This document shows positions 13,110 through 26,300 of a stretch of DNA of 64,000 bases, piece after piece. Under the pieces are notes generated by a model. That model had not been told where the DNA came from and did no database searches. It saw only the letters and a list, made by a program, of their open reading frames with translations. This stretch comes from Emydura subglobosa. Its lineage: Eukaryota; Chordata; Testudines; Chelidae. Location of the stretch: positions 21,068,290-21,132,289 of the forward strand of contig ML679970.1 of NCBI GenBank assembly GCA_007922225.1, read 5' to 3'. Position numbers and translations under genes: made by a program. Position 1 is the stretch's first letter, and each line of letters opens with the position of its first letter.

Positions 13110-14415
13110 GGGAAAAGAAAACAATGGCAGCTTCCATTCCCTGTCAATGGTAAACTCCTGACCTTGTAATGCTCTTTTAGAGTATTTTCAAGTGCACTCT
13201 TTGCCCCAAACCATACAGGACCCACACTGATGAGAAAACTAAATCAGACTAGCCCACTGAGTGTGTGAGCTCAGCCAAATAGCTATAATAAGGTGACTTT
13301 GCACGATAATATTTAAAATGTAAGAGAACAAAGTTAGGGCTCTTTTACAGTTGATGACGTCTTAGCTTATACCACTGGAGAAAACAAGACTTAGTATCTG
13401 AAATACTAGTTTCTCCCAGAAACAGATACTTCTTTTTCACATTTGGAAAGTCTCCTGGCCTCTCCACCCTCTTTGCATTTAGTAACTCCATTTGTGATCA
13501 CATTATGGGGATGTACAGCAACAGCAGGTAAAATTAGCCTCCTCCTGAACTTCCCTAGCTCTTGCATGGAGCCAGGTGAGAAAGTAAGGTAGAGCATTCA
13601 TGCAAAAAGTTAGGCAACAAGGAGAGATCACCCTCCATGACTCTTCCACCCCACCCCCAAATAGCCAAGTGCATTACAGAGGGTCCCTCCCAAAGAGGGG
13701 AGGCATGGGATCTTCAGTTATATCCACAAACACAACATAAATAAAAGGAGCACTGACTGAGGCCAGTCTCTTCCTGCTCCAGGCTGGAGCTTTCACTATG
13801 CAAAATGTTTTCCTTTGCAGTTAGTTGCATCTTCTGGGGGCGGGGAAAAGAAAAAGAAAAAAACCCAACCATTCTTCCTTCTCCAGAATGTTTCTTCCAA
13901 AGGAATGTGAGCAGGTCCACAAAACAATCCACTCCAATACCCAGATGCTGCTCTAAAAACAGAGTTGTTGGCCAGCAACCCTGGAAGGACAGCTTTGCAG
14001 CCAAACAGTCCAGAACGCAATCTAGGGGCACCAGGCAGGTGCTGGCAGCCAGGCAAGTGGCGCTTTTTTTTTTTTTTTTTTAATTATTAAAAATTCAAAT
14101 TCAAATTGCACCCTTCCTTCTATGCCTCCCCCTCCTCACCCCTCCCCCCAATGGAGAGGAGAGGAAGGGAAAGAATCACAGGCTCAATCATTCTGAAGTA
14201 AGAGCTACAACCTCACCTTCTGCAGGACTGCAAAGCTGGCACGGGAGGGGAGGGGGGCAGGAGGGCAAAGGGGAACGCCCCCGGGGAGCGATGGAGGAAA
14301 TGTGGGGGCCAGGGTAGCAGAGCGGGCACATGGAGAGGACAAGAGGGGAATGCCAATGTTGGCTGCACCGCATCGCCGATCAATTGAATTCCTGGGAATG
14401 CCAGTAGCTTGGGGC

Positions 14416-15206
<791 letters not shown>

Positions 15207-15290
15207 CGCCGTACAGAACCCAATCCGCCTTGCCCGCCAGACACCCGCAGCTGCAATGATGATAATGCTAGTCGCGCAGCAGCTAGCGGA

Positions 15291-15386
15291 TATAAATCCA
15301 CGCCCAGCCCGCCGGCCGCTCCCCATTGGCGGCGGTGTGAACAGACCAGGCTCCCATTGGCGAGTATTCCGATCCCTGATTTGCAT
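15291..15386 (-). promoter_or_regulatory. H2A promoter: octamer, two CCAAT boxes, TATA
   Basis: Reading along the - strand toward the gene there is an octamer ATGCAAAT (15386-15379), CCAAT (15360-15356), a second CCAAT (15329-15325) and a TATA-like ATTTATA (15297-15291). The CCAAT boxes are 31 bases apart and the nearer one is about 30 bases from the TATA. This is the architecture of core-histone promoters, and it places the start near 15265. The octamer is better known from H2B genes, but I see no H2B on the opposite side. Confidence 0.75.
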
Positions 15387-15961
15387 AGGACTCGCAACGC
15401 CCTACGTTCAGGTTCGGATGGAGCTGGAGTGGCTGCCGAGACGCTGGCTGGGCCGCCTGCAAAGGGAGCTGCGGTGAAGCATATTAATGTGCAGCAACAG
15501 CAGCTGTAGGAGACTGGATCTTTGACTGCCTCACAAAGCGACGAGGCACCAGGGAGGGATGTTTCTCTCCCTGCTTCGGCTGTACAGCTTTAAGCAGTCA
15601 CGCCTAGGTATCTTTGATTTGGTTCTTTAGCCCATCACCAGCTCCGTACCAGGCTCAGGGAAAACCCTCCACGCTTGAGTTCACCTTTCAGTCTCGCTGT
15701 ACCCACCACTTCCTTGCACTGCACACCGCCCAAATGGCTCTGTGATTTCCTCCCTCTTTACATACAACATTCCCCTCTTGTCCATGTACACGAGCCAAGT
15801 CACTTTGCAATTGGAGCAGGTTGTGTATTTTTTTCATTAAGACAAAAGTGGGCAGGCAGATTTTTGTGCCAGGGCAAACTACTGCTCCTGATTTTCAGAA
15901 CTGGGGCACCCTAGCTGTTTAAGCAGGGAACTAAGGAGGAGGAAGCCCCAAAGTCTCATTG

Positions 15962-16080
15962 CAAATCTGATACTGCCCCCCTCTAGCCTTTGGCACCATT
16001 TTACCTCTCTGAGCATCAGCTTCCACAGCTTTAAGAGGCAGATAAGACTTTCCCCAGGGCTGCCCTAAAGGTTAATTATA
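15962..16080 (+). repeat. MIR-like SINE fragment
   Basis: Contains TTTTACCTCTCTGAGCATCAG followed by GGCAGATAAGA, a CCCTAAAGG word and TTAATTATA. This matches the 3' half of MIR, where the core CCTCTCTGTGCCTCAG is followed by an A/T-rich stretch. It is degraded. Confidence 0.45.
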
Positions 16081-16758
16081 GACATAAGGACCACATATAC
16101 ACATACAGACCACTTTTTAAAGGGTTATAAAACAGGTGGAAGAGCTGTATCAGTTTTAAGTGCTCTAGGAATAAACATCAGACCCAAACCTGGCTGTAGG
16201 ATCCAGTGCTTGCCCCTCTTGTTCAACTTTGCTCTTTTGACCCACCATGACTTTTGGGTCACTCCAAACTTCAGGCTTGTGCTCATGAGCAATGTAAGTG
16301 CTAAAGTGAGTTGAAACACACCCAATGGAAGGTAAGGCAATCCGTCATCAGGCTCCTTTATTAAAGTAAAAAGAGGAATGCTTAATTACCAGTCTTAACA
16401 GCTTTAAGTACCACCACTGGTACCTGTCCTGTTCATACTGGGGGATGAAGAGCTTTTGCATGCAAATCTGCAGGATTCTTAAATTAAATGTGAAGTTTTT
16501 GGGTTTTTTTTTAAAAGGTCTGCCAACATAGTGACCCTGCAGACCACAAGTAGAAGGGAAGCTAGTAGATCACCATCTGCTGACTTTCAGAAAGCTGTGA
16601 ACAGGCTGTATTTCCCCCAGGGGTGGGCCAAGAAAGTCTCACTTTCTCAAGTATTCTCAATAAAATAAAGGACAATCAGCAAAATACAGGGGACCCCCCA
16701 GCTCTCTTGTGGGAGACCTCAATTTTGGTAGGGCAGATCTGCTATCCAATCACTCTTA

Positions 16759-16994
16759 GGCTGTGTTTACACTAGCCCTTTTTATGTAAATAAATCCCCC
16801 CATTTCTAACACTGGTGTAATTGCATCACTGGGAGCCTTAGTGTACAGCAGCTGTATCATCATATAAATCTACATGACAGTGGTTAGAACCCTGGTTGCT
16901 GCTGCTGCCTTTTTCTATATTAGGGCTCCCATGTTGCTACCACCAGTGGGGGGATGTCAAACTTTTCAGAAAAAAGGCTAGTGTAGACCTGGCC
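16759..16994. mobile_element. Harbinger-like MITE, second copy
   Basis: The left end reads GGCTGTGTTTACACTAGCC and the right end, in reverse complement, GGCCAGGTCTACACTAGCC, a nearly matching 19-bp terminal repeat. The flanks are TTA on the left and ATA on the right, consistent with a mutated 3-bp duplication. It is about 236 bp with no coding capacity. Confidence 0.6.
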
Positions 16995-17589
16995 ATACCG
17001 TCCATCTCTGATAAAACCCATAATGCCACTGGCTGCCCTTTTAGAAAAAGGCTTATTGTCTCACTGTGCAAACACCTAAAGAAAAATCTCATTTCATTTC
17101 AGTCTCCTGCTACCTTAACAAGGTGGTCTTTTCTCCTTTCCCAAAACGAATAAACTTCCTTGGGTTGCAAGCTCCTGGTTTAGTGCTAGCTTTTTACTCA
17201 CATATAAAAAATAACCTCTCTGATTCCCAAGAGACCAAACACTAATAAAAATACTTGTTTTCTGAGATTACTGGCTCAGTTCTTGGCATAACGGGGAGTA
17301 GGGGACAGCAGAATTTAGGCCTGTAGAACTGGCACTCAACTTTCAACAGAAGGGCTTCATTTGAAGCAAGTACATGGGTTTCCAGATAAGATCATGGTAC
17401 TAAGCACCATCATTTTCCAAAAAAAATTAGTTACAGTATCTGAATGGAAACACACATTTGACGTGGAAACAGACATGTTTAAATGTGTTATTTAGAAATA
17501 ACACTTAGTATATAAATCTAAAGATAGTTATTTAGTGTTAACACTTCCAATGCTTTCTGTTCTACATATAATCAGCCCTTATGAGTGTT

Positions 17590-17735
17590 AGCGGAAGGAT
17601 TATTCCCCATTTTACAGATGTGAAAATTGAGGCAGAGAAGGATTATGACTGGCCAAGGCCATAAAAAGTAAGTATTAGGATGAGGATTATAGTTCAGGAA
17701 CTCCTGATTGCCAGGTCTGTATTCACCTCATGCAT
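17590..17735 (-). repeat. MIR SINE fragment, reverse orientation
   Basis: The + strand shows CCCCATTTTACAGATGTGAA, GAGGCAGAGAAGG and TGGCCAAGGCCATAAAAAGTA. This is the reverse complement of the MIR core around CTTGGGCAAGTCACTT and CCTCAGTTTCC. Confidence 0.75.
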
Positions 17736-18654
17736 CCATTAGTAGCAACAGTGAATTTTAAAACAATTATTAAATGCATGCTTGTGATCTTTTGTAGAGT
17801 CTGTTCTATAATGATTGCTGTTTACAACCAAAGCACTGAAGCGGGGGAGTGCAGCAAAGTCATTCTGCCTAGAGAATAAATTACTTGGTGGGGGAGAATC
17901 TATTTCTCACCTTCTGCATGTTACTTGCTGAAGCCCATAGATGGTGCTGAGGCAACAGTTCCAGGGCTACAAATCAAGCCCTCTTCTGCCAGAGTCTGGA
18001 ATGGGATTGAAATTAGACAATAAATTCTTTTGTTTTGAGAGATTAATGATGGAGGTGATAGGAAATAGGCTGCAAAACTGCTCTTGGCTAGTTTACATTA
18101 ACCATAGACAAGGGGAAACCTTAAATCCACCCTTGCTCCTCAAAGTTGTCAGAAATGGGGCTCAATAGAGCATTTTCCCAATTGATGTAGCGTAATGGGT
18201 TACCATAAAATTCTGATACATCTTGGATCCAATGTGATACTTTTAACAGAACTCATTTCACTGCAGTATGGATTTGGTTCTCCCCCTTTTAATGGCATCT
18301 CACCAACACTCCTATTTGTCACTCCATGGGCTGCTCCTTAACCATCTGTCCCCACAGACTCTCCACAGCAGTTACGAAGCATCTGTAGAGCTCCCTTAGA
18401 ACAAGGCAGTTCTGACTGAAGCCATCAAGCTGCCTTCTGAGAATATTTTAATTTGCAAATAAACTCCTACCTCTTAAGAAACTTTATCCAGCCAAAAGTC
18501 TTAGAGCTCACTATGCTCTATGAAGTCTCTTTTCCCCAGGGTGAGGAAGACACGCTATTCACATTGCTTGTGGAGTAGATGATTTTGGATTGATAACTGG
18601 CACAGGGAGACAGACACACACAAGGACACATCACAACAAGCCAAATGATTGCTT

Positions 18655-18660
18655 TTTATT
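18655..18660 (-). terminator. HMCES: Candidate polyadenylation signal of HMCES
   Basis: AATAAA on the - strand lies about 1.68 kb after the HMCES stop codon. It would give a long 3' UTR that includes the CT/CA microsatellite at 19501. Assignment is by position only. Confidence 0.5.
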
Positions 18661-19500
18661 TTCTACAAACTACAATTTCAAACACAAATAAATGATGCTC
18701 TCCAGAGAGGCTCTCACATGCCTTAGTCTTTGCTCTACCCTTTGACTCTCACTGTTTGTTCAAGTCCCAGACCAAAGACAAAAATTACTTTAGTACTTTA
18801 GAAACACGTTAGTGACACTCCAGTGATCTACCAACTCAAAAGAGTGATTCTCTGGATCAAGGATTTAGAAAACACTCTAAATCTTAAAATCCTATTAACA
18901 AAAAGATTGCACAAACATGATGGCCAAGACAAGTTTTCTCACACCACTCCCCACAAAAAATAATAAAGCTAGTAGTTATAGCTGCCATAGGAGACAGATT
19001 AAACCCAGTAATTCCCAGGAAACTGCTCTCTAAAGGTCATGCCAACACACTAAAGCTTGTTTTTCAGTGACACTGTGCACCTGCAACTCTCATTGACTTC
19101 ATCAGGACTACAGGCACTCAGCACTTCTGAACATCAGGACTTTTTCTCTTTAAATTTACCAGTGTTGCTCCGGTCAGTGAGAGCTCTGGTATAGACAATG
19201 TGCTGCCATTTTTACCACTGTGTCATCTAACCTCGCTCAGAGCAAGGTTAGATAAAACACTGGCTAAAATGCTGATTCATGCCTACATTAGAACTTCCAT
19301 TGCTTTTACCAGTGGTAGTAACAGTGTGAAATTTGAGAGGGGCACATCTAGTGGCTTCAACAATATTACAATACCACTGGGGAACAGTTTTCAAAGGCAC
19401 CCTTGACAATAGCACACAGACTCCGTAAAGGCAGGTCCACCTGTCTGAAATGGGACAGTCAATAAGCATGCAAAAGGATTTAAAGGTAAGGCCACTCTTT

Positions 19501-19501
19501 A

Positions 19502-19546
<45 letters not shown>

Positions 19547-19571
19547 TCTCTCTCTCTCTCTCTCTCTCTCC
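19501..19571. repeat. Compound CT/CA microsatellite
   Basis: (CT)n, then a (CA)n block near 19532-19545, then (CT)n again, ending in a C-rich tail. It lies in the inferred HMCES 3' UTR, where the transcript would carry (GA)n and (GT)n. It is likely polymorphic. Confidence 0.9.
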
Positions 19572-20336
19572 CTCCCCCCCCTCCCCCTACAGTAGATTGC
19601 TTCCTCAGTTTTAAAAGGCACCTGTTCTCATAGCATTTACTTCAAGAATTCTGAACATCTTTCCACATATGACATCAGGATCCCACTGTTCTGGAATCCT
19701 TATACAGAGGCCCATATATGTTGCAGTGCTGACACAAAGCAAGGCAGTGTTAGCATAGAATTTCCTGGCTTTGGGAAAAGGGGTTATGTCTGATTTAAAT
19801 ACTAGTTTAACACAGGTTCTTTTGTTCATTTTTCAGCTGCAGAAGTCCTCAAGCATCAAAAGTATCCAAAATAATCTGCACAGAATAGACACTATCTAGG
19901 AGAATTAACACAAAGGAGAACCAGCTGAATACCACTGCAGGAAAGAATTCCATGCAGATTTTCTGTTCATCACTCAATGAGAAGAGCATGATTGGGTTTA
20001 AGTGCCTCTCTCACATGTATTTGGTCCATACATGTTCCCAAGGCAGGTCAGTGCCAACCACTGGGTGCAGTGAAAAAGCTGGTGGGAGGTGAGCAGCACA
20101 TTAAATCCATGTCCCAGCTAGTAAAAGACAAGAATGGTTTTTAAAACCTAACACCACTCTTCTGAATCAGTAAACAATCAGCACAAGAAAGACAACAAGC
20201 TACAAAATAACATCAGTGCTAGAGATCAAATTTAAATGTTCAGTGCAGCAAGGTCACAGGAGTCTGAGTACCAATCTGCAGGATCTAACAAGCTAACACT
20301 GCATCTGCTTAGGAACTCAAAACTGAAACTATCGGT

Positions 20337-23300
20337 TCACTGAGTTTTGGGCCTCTTTGAACAAGGATCCCCCTCTTCTTTCTTCAGCCACTGATGCATT
20401 AAGCCTGCACTGGTTCTTTTTGGTGTAGCAATTTGGATGAACTGGCTGGACCATCTGGGCAAATCATCATCTTCTTTCTTGGAAGACTTGTTTTTTAACC
20501 AGTCCAGCATTGTTTTGCTGCTAGTGTTGTCTTTGGTCTCCTGGGAGGACAAATTATAATAAGAGAAAAATAAGAACCACAGAAAGAGCTGTTCATATGC
20601 CAGGCACATCAGAAAATGCCCACATGGGTACCAATTCAATGAGCTGGGTCCAGATTCAGAATGGGAAAGGTGCAGCAGCATCACTACAGTAACACACAGC
20701 CTTGCAGAAGGTTCCCATGGAAGTTCCAGTCAAATTAATCCTAAATACCATTCAGTAGAGAATATACCTTATTAAGCAGAGTGCTCCTGACACTTTGCAA
20801 CAAGGTTTATTTCTGGAAGAGTAGGAAAAGGAACTGGAATCCTTGAGAAGCCTTCACTCTAAAACATCAAACACTGTAGTGACCCTCTCTCCAATTGATG
20901 GCTGCCTGCAGCCCCTTTTGGAGCCTCTCAGAGCCATCCCAAATCAGCCAGAAGAGGTAGCTCAAGTATCTTGTAAGGCATAATCTCCCTCTCATCCTCA
21001 GGTGCTGAATGAACTGCCAACCCCAGATGAATAGCTAGACAAAACATGATTTATTCTCTTATTGTCTATGGCCTCTACTTTCTCCTCTGTAAAAGGTCCT
21101 TCTGCCCTGAACAATTTATGAAAATGGGGATAAGTTATCTACCTCACAGGCAGGCTTAATTCATTAATGTTTGGAAAGAGCAATGAAACCCTCATCTAGA
21201 AGGCTAGACAGAGGACAAAGTATTTTATTTATTTATTATTATTAAACAGTATTATGATAAGGAAGTCTGATTTGTGTCAGCCACCAGATCTCACCTTCTT
21301 CAGTCCCAACTGAATGGGAGCGAGGCATTCTGGTGTATTGTTTCTGGAGTTGTTTACTATGGTGGAAACTGGGTGGAAAGCAATGTTCTCTGTGGAGTGG
21401 ATGAGTCTAAGAGCTTCCTGTGTTGATACCTCTGCAAAATCCAGCCATTTCCTGATGGCCTCATCCCCATCCAGGATAGCTGGCATTCTAAACATGGGAG
21501 AAGATGCAGAAATCTTAAGACCACAGAGACACACAACTTATCCACCATGTGGCAGGACTGAATGACTTGGGTGCAAGCCAAACTAAAATCCAGAATTAAC
21601 ATAATTCAGACTCCAGGTACCTGGGAATTAAATGTGTTGGCAATAACTATTAGCATGTTAAGAACTGGCTAGAAGGCACACAGACCTCATTTCTGAAGCC
21701 ATGGGGAAAGGACTAAGCAATACAATTTTTCTGAGGCAAACAGTATGTTAACTTCATCAAAGCAGCCTGCTTCCCTGGCGAAGGCAAAGGGTTATAACTG
21801 TCAGTCACTCAGCAGGCCTATGAGCAGCTTAATACTTTTTGCTACCAGCAAGGGGGCAAATACAGTGATTTATGGCAAGCGCAAGATTCAGTGACCTGAA
21901 ACAAGTCAGTACTGTTCTAATGTGTTTCTCTAGGGGTATCAGGTAGAAAGACAAGGGAAGAGTTACTGGCCTGTGTGTTGTTGGCCACCAGGGCTATGTA
22001 TTTAGGGGAATACAGTCACACTACCTGCTCCACACAGCACAGGAGTAAAGGGAAGGTTTTCTGCTCAATACTGCCCACTAATCTCTGCCACCCTGAACTC
22101 TACAATCCACAGTCAGTCATTCTCACTTGCCTATTATGGATGGAACTTAAACTTTTAGAAGCATCCACTGTGATGATGGTGTAGGTGTACAATGCATCCC
22201 CTCCATCAGGGGGCTCCCAGCAATCAAAAATCCCAGCCATGGTGAGTAACTTCCAGCCTTTCCACTCTTCATCATCATCCTTTCCATCTGCCTGAAAAAG
22301 GAAGATACAGAATTATCACAGTGTTTACTAACCTCCTTCCCATGCTAGGTAATTTCAATAGAAAGATATTTAAAGGCTAACTGATGCCTCATAGAAAACA
22401 CTGAAAACCAGCTTAGGTCAGATACCCATGCCTCATTTGCTATTTTAATTACTCTTCTATTTCTAGGAATGTTTACACAAAAACTTTATTAGAAGCTTCA
22501 TCTGGTATTGCTACTTTTTCCCCTCTCAAAGTCAATATCCTCCACCTGTGCATTGTAAACTGTTACTTTGGAAATTATTGTGAGATCACTGGAGAGGTGA
22601 AAGGATAAGCAACAGTAGCAGATAAGATCTCCCACGTAACAGACTGCATTTCCATGCTAAAATAAATAACAGGGGAAAAGCACAACAGGCAGAACGTTCA
22701 TGAGATTATTCAGAAGTGTTCTGTGAAATTTCAGCAAGGGCCATTGACTTCAATGGCAGCTTTGTGTGCTCAGCACTTCCCAGGATCAAGCCTTCCATTA
22801 GAAGAGTGATGGGAAACATACTGTAGATCAAAAGGCCATGCACAGACTGCAGCTTTGGGTGCACCATTACTCAATACAGTAACAGTTTGAAACATAAGAC
22901 AGGCTAATCTTTCTGCATTTCATGACTTTAATATATAGAGGATGACTAGATGACAATGGGACATCCTCCATCACCTCCAAGGCCCTCCTTTCACCTGTCT
23001 AGAAGTTAGGCCTCAACACACATTCAAAAATCACTGTCTACAATATCCTATGCCTGAACCTCAAACATGAACACAGCTGGAGTGAGCAGGAATTTATAAA
23101 ATAAATATGTTTTCCTTCAGGATAAGTAACAACTAGTTAATATTTTAAAAACCTTTTCAAGCCAAGAAGTACTATATCTCATTGCTGAGTATTAAAACAA
23201 CATTGTTGCTGAGAATCCAGTACCATTTCTTGTTTGGGCTGTGGGAAGTAAATGAAATAGGGCTGCTTCTCTCCATTGTGCTGCTGCCATTCATAGAATC

Positions 23301-26300
23301 CATCCGCCAACACTACACAGCGTCTGCCCTTTATCAGAGGTCCCTTTGGGGAGAGAAGATTTGACCATGTCACAAATAAAAGGAGATGGCAGCTTGGAAG
23401 GAATTAAAATAAAAGAAACATGTTTGTTGGGGTGGGAGCAGGAGGAGAGGACAAGGCCATGGTTGAAGTATAGGGAACACTTTTCTTTATAATGCTTTTT
23501 GCATTCTATAACTGATCCTCAAATGCATAGATATTAAAGCTGTATGACCACATTGGGCTTCTGTTCACATAAAATTATGCTCTGCTCTCAGGATTTATGC
23601 CATCATCAAATGCTCTTGATGAAGAAAGACCCTTATTACCTAGTTAATTACTGTATATGTTGCATTTATACATAGTAATCTGATAGTTTCCCCTAACCAC
23701 CTTAGAATTAAAATGCATTAATACATGGTGATAGCAGCCTGAGAGTTCTGCACTAGCACAAGATGGAAATCTGGTCATTCCATTCCATTCAGGAAATTTC
23801 ATTTAGTTTAAAATGTGGCAACTGGCACTCTGTCTATTTCCTTTCATGAATATCTATGGGAGATAGGTACCTGAATCCCACACCACACCAGAATTAAGTT
23901 GGAGGTGTTCTGCAAGTAATATTCACAGGGTAATTCTGAAAGACTCTTTCATTGTAGGTTATGAGCAGTAAAACAAAATAATCCCTCAAGTTCTCACCTT
24001 CCATCCCTTGCATGCTCTAGACCAGTGTTTCTCAACCTTTTAAATAGCAAGTACCCCCTAACCTCTGAAAATTTTAATAGGTACCCCAACACTCAATATT
24101 CCACGGGATTTTATATTTACAGACTAATGGGAGCCATATGTTGGAAGAAGGACTGAGTATATAAGGCCGTGATATGATAGATAGATCTAGTATGGGTAGG
24201 GTTACCACCTTTACACCAGGGCTGCACAACTCAAGTATGTACCTAGGCTAGAGGTGATGTTGGCCAAATCTAGGAGGCTTTGAGTGGCATGTCAATGCTG
24301 GGTAATATAAAGTGCCACACCAAATTTTTTGCCATAGATTTGAGAGGAGGAAGGGGTGAGAGAGAGACAGGGAAGGATAGCGAGAGAGAGATGAAGGAAA
24401 AGAGGGTAACTGGCAAAATCTGGGGCTGTCATAGTTGTCAATTTCACTGCTCAGCTAGAGCAGTGAAATTGACAATTTTTCTGGTCACTGAGCTTTGAGC
24501 CAGGGAGGGGGGCTGCCACCTGGGTAAGTTGCAGACAGTTGCCACCCAATCCGAACTGGGGCAAAGGAGGCTTCCACGCCAGTTGGGACCCAGGGATGTG
24601 AGCAGGGGGCTGCTGCCCGTCTTCAAGCTGGGGGTGCTAGAGGCTGTCCCTTGGCTCGGAGCTGGGGCGCGGGTGGCTGTCACTCAGCTCGCGAGACTCA
24701 GGAGGCTGCCACTGGGCTCCCACCTGGGAGCTGGGACCTGGCGGGAAGCGGGGGGCTGCTGCCCGCCTCCCCCAGAAGCTAGTGTCTGCTGCCTGCCTCC
24801 CAGCTGGGAGCTGTGACTGGGTGGGAAGCAGGGGGCTGCAGCCCACCTTCCCCAGAAGCTGGGAGCTGCTGCCCACCTCCTCCAAGAGCCTGCAGCTGCT
24901 GCTCACTTCCCAGCTGGGAGCTGTGACAGGGAAGGAAGGGAGCGGCTGCAGCCTGGCTTCCCGGGACTGTGGCAGCTGACGCCCTGCTCCTAGCTGGGAC
25001 TGGGTGGGAAGCAGGCTGCTGCCGCCCAGCTTCCCCGGAAGTCGGCAGCTGCTGCCCACCTCCCCTTCACTCAGTTTTCCTCTGGGTACCCCCTGCCTGT
25101 GTCTCCCCAGGGGTATGCATACCACAGGTTGAGAAACTATGCTCTAGACCATGACAGAACCCCCATTCTCCTCTTATAGATCCCCTCTAAACAGTACGCC
25201 CATCTTCTGGCTGAGGGGGGCAAGACAAGTCTACCTATGGAGCTCTTTGCGCTGCTGCTCAATTGGCTTAACAGACAAGCTTTTATTCATTTCAAGTAGT
25301 ATTTTATTCCCAAAGCTTTCTTTCTTTAGAACCAATGCAACCTTTGTTTTCTCCAACCTGAAACGTACTTGAACCAAACTGCAGGTTACCTTAAGACCAT
25401 CTGGTCAAATACAGCATATGAAAAGCCATCACCTGTTGGGTTCTTCTATTTCAATGAAACTAAGATGTATAATGTGTCATTCAGAAGGATTTTATTTTCT
25501 GTGCAACGGGGCGCAGTGGTCAGTTCTTGTTAGGAAGAGGCTTAGATCTATGGTTCACAAGTCATTAGTAGCACTGTTAGTTGATGATTATAAAAACTTC
25601 TCTCAAGACTCATTAAATGCACGGATATTGTAAACTCACCTTGTAGGAGAGTTTCTCCATCATGGTATCGCTGCGACAGTTGGATGTTTTATACTGCATT
25701 TTGGAAGGATCAGCTTCTCTGAACCAGGCCGGGACCAGTCCCCAACGCATAGCCGCAAGGACACGCTCAGAAGAGTCAGCATCCTTTCACATAAAATAGA
25801 AAAGCACCTCATGCCAGTATACGCAGGATAGGAGAAGACAGCAAATTACAGAGTAACCAATGCATCTTGTAGTTCTTTGCCTTCTCCATTATATAATGGA
25901 CACTACAAACAGACCACAACAAACTCACTCATTACAACCACTGACAGAGAGCCTAACAAGAAAAAAGAAGCATACAGATAACTTTTAAAGTTAACACCTT
26001 ACATTTTAAGAAGAAAGGTTACTTTCTTGTTTAAAAAAAAAAAAAAAAAAGTAACTGTTGGTTACTGTTCTGCTAGTTATTTTTCTTGGAAATTCTTTCA
26101 CTTGTTTTGCATGGGTGTGAGGATATACTACTCAGTACAGATTCGTGACTGTAACCCACAAATGATTCAAAAGTAATCAGTAATTACTATTCCTCTGAGA
26201 AAGTCATTGAAAATATGCAAGGAATTAATTTTCAGACCCAGCAATATGCAATATGGCTATTTTAAAAAAAATAAATATAAACACCACTGGTTATAAGAAA

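Larger units (their letters stand above)
15390..18654. other. Intergenic DNA between H2A and HMCES
   Basis: No gene seen. It holds MIR-like pieces (15962-16080, 17590-17735) and a Harbinger-like MITE (16759-16994). Open frames are short and unrecognised. The two flanking genes are both on the - strand. Confidence 0.65.

Noticed and set aside
15387..15480. Divergent H2B gene opposite the H2A promoter
   Set aside because: The octamer invites it, but the open frame on + has no H2B motifs.
21085..21165. Possible MIR fragment
   Set aside because: Only a few words (AAAATGGGGATAA, CTACCTCACAGG) match, too little to call with confidence.
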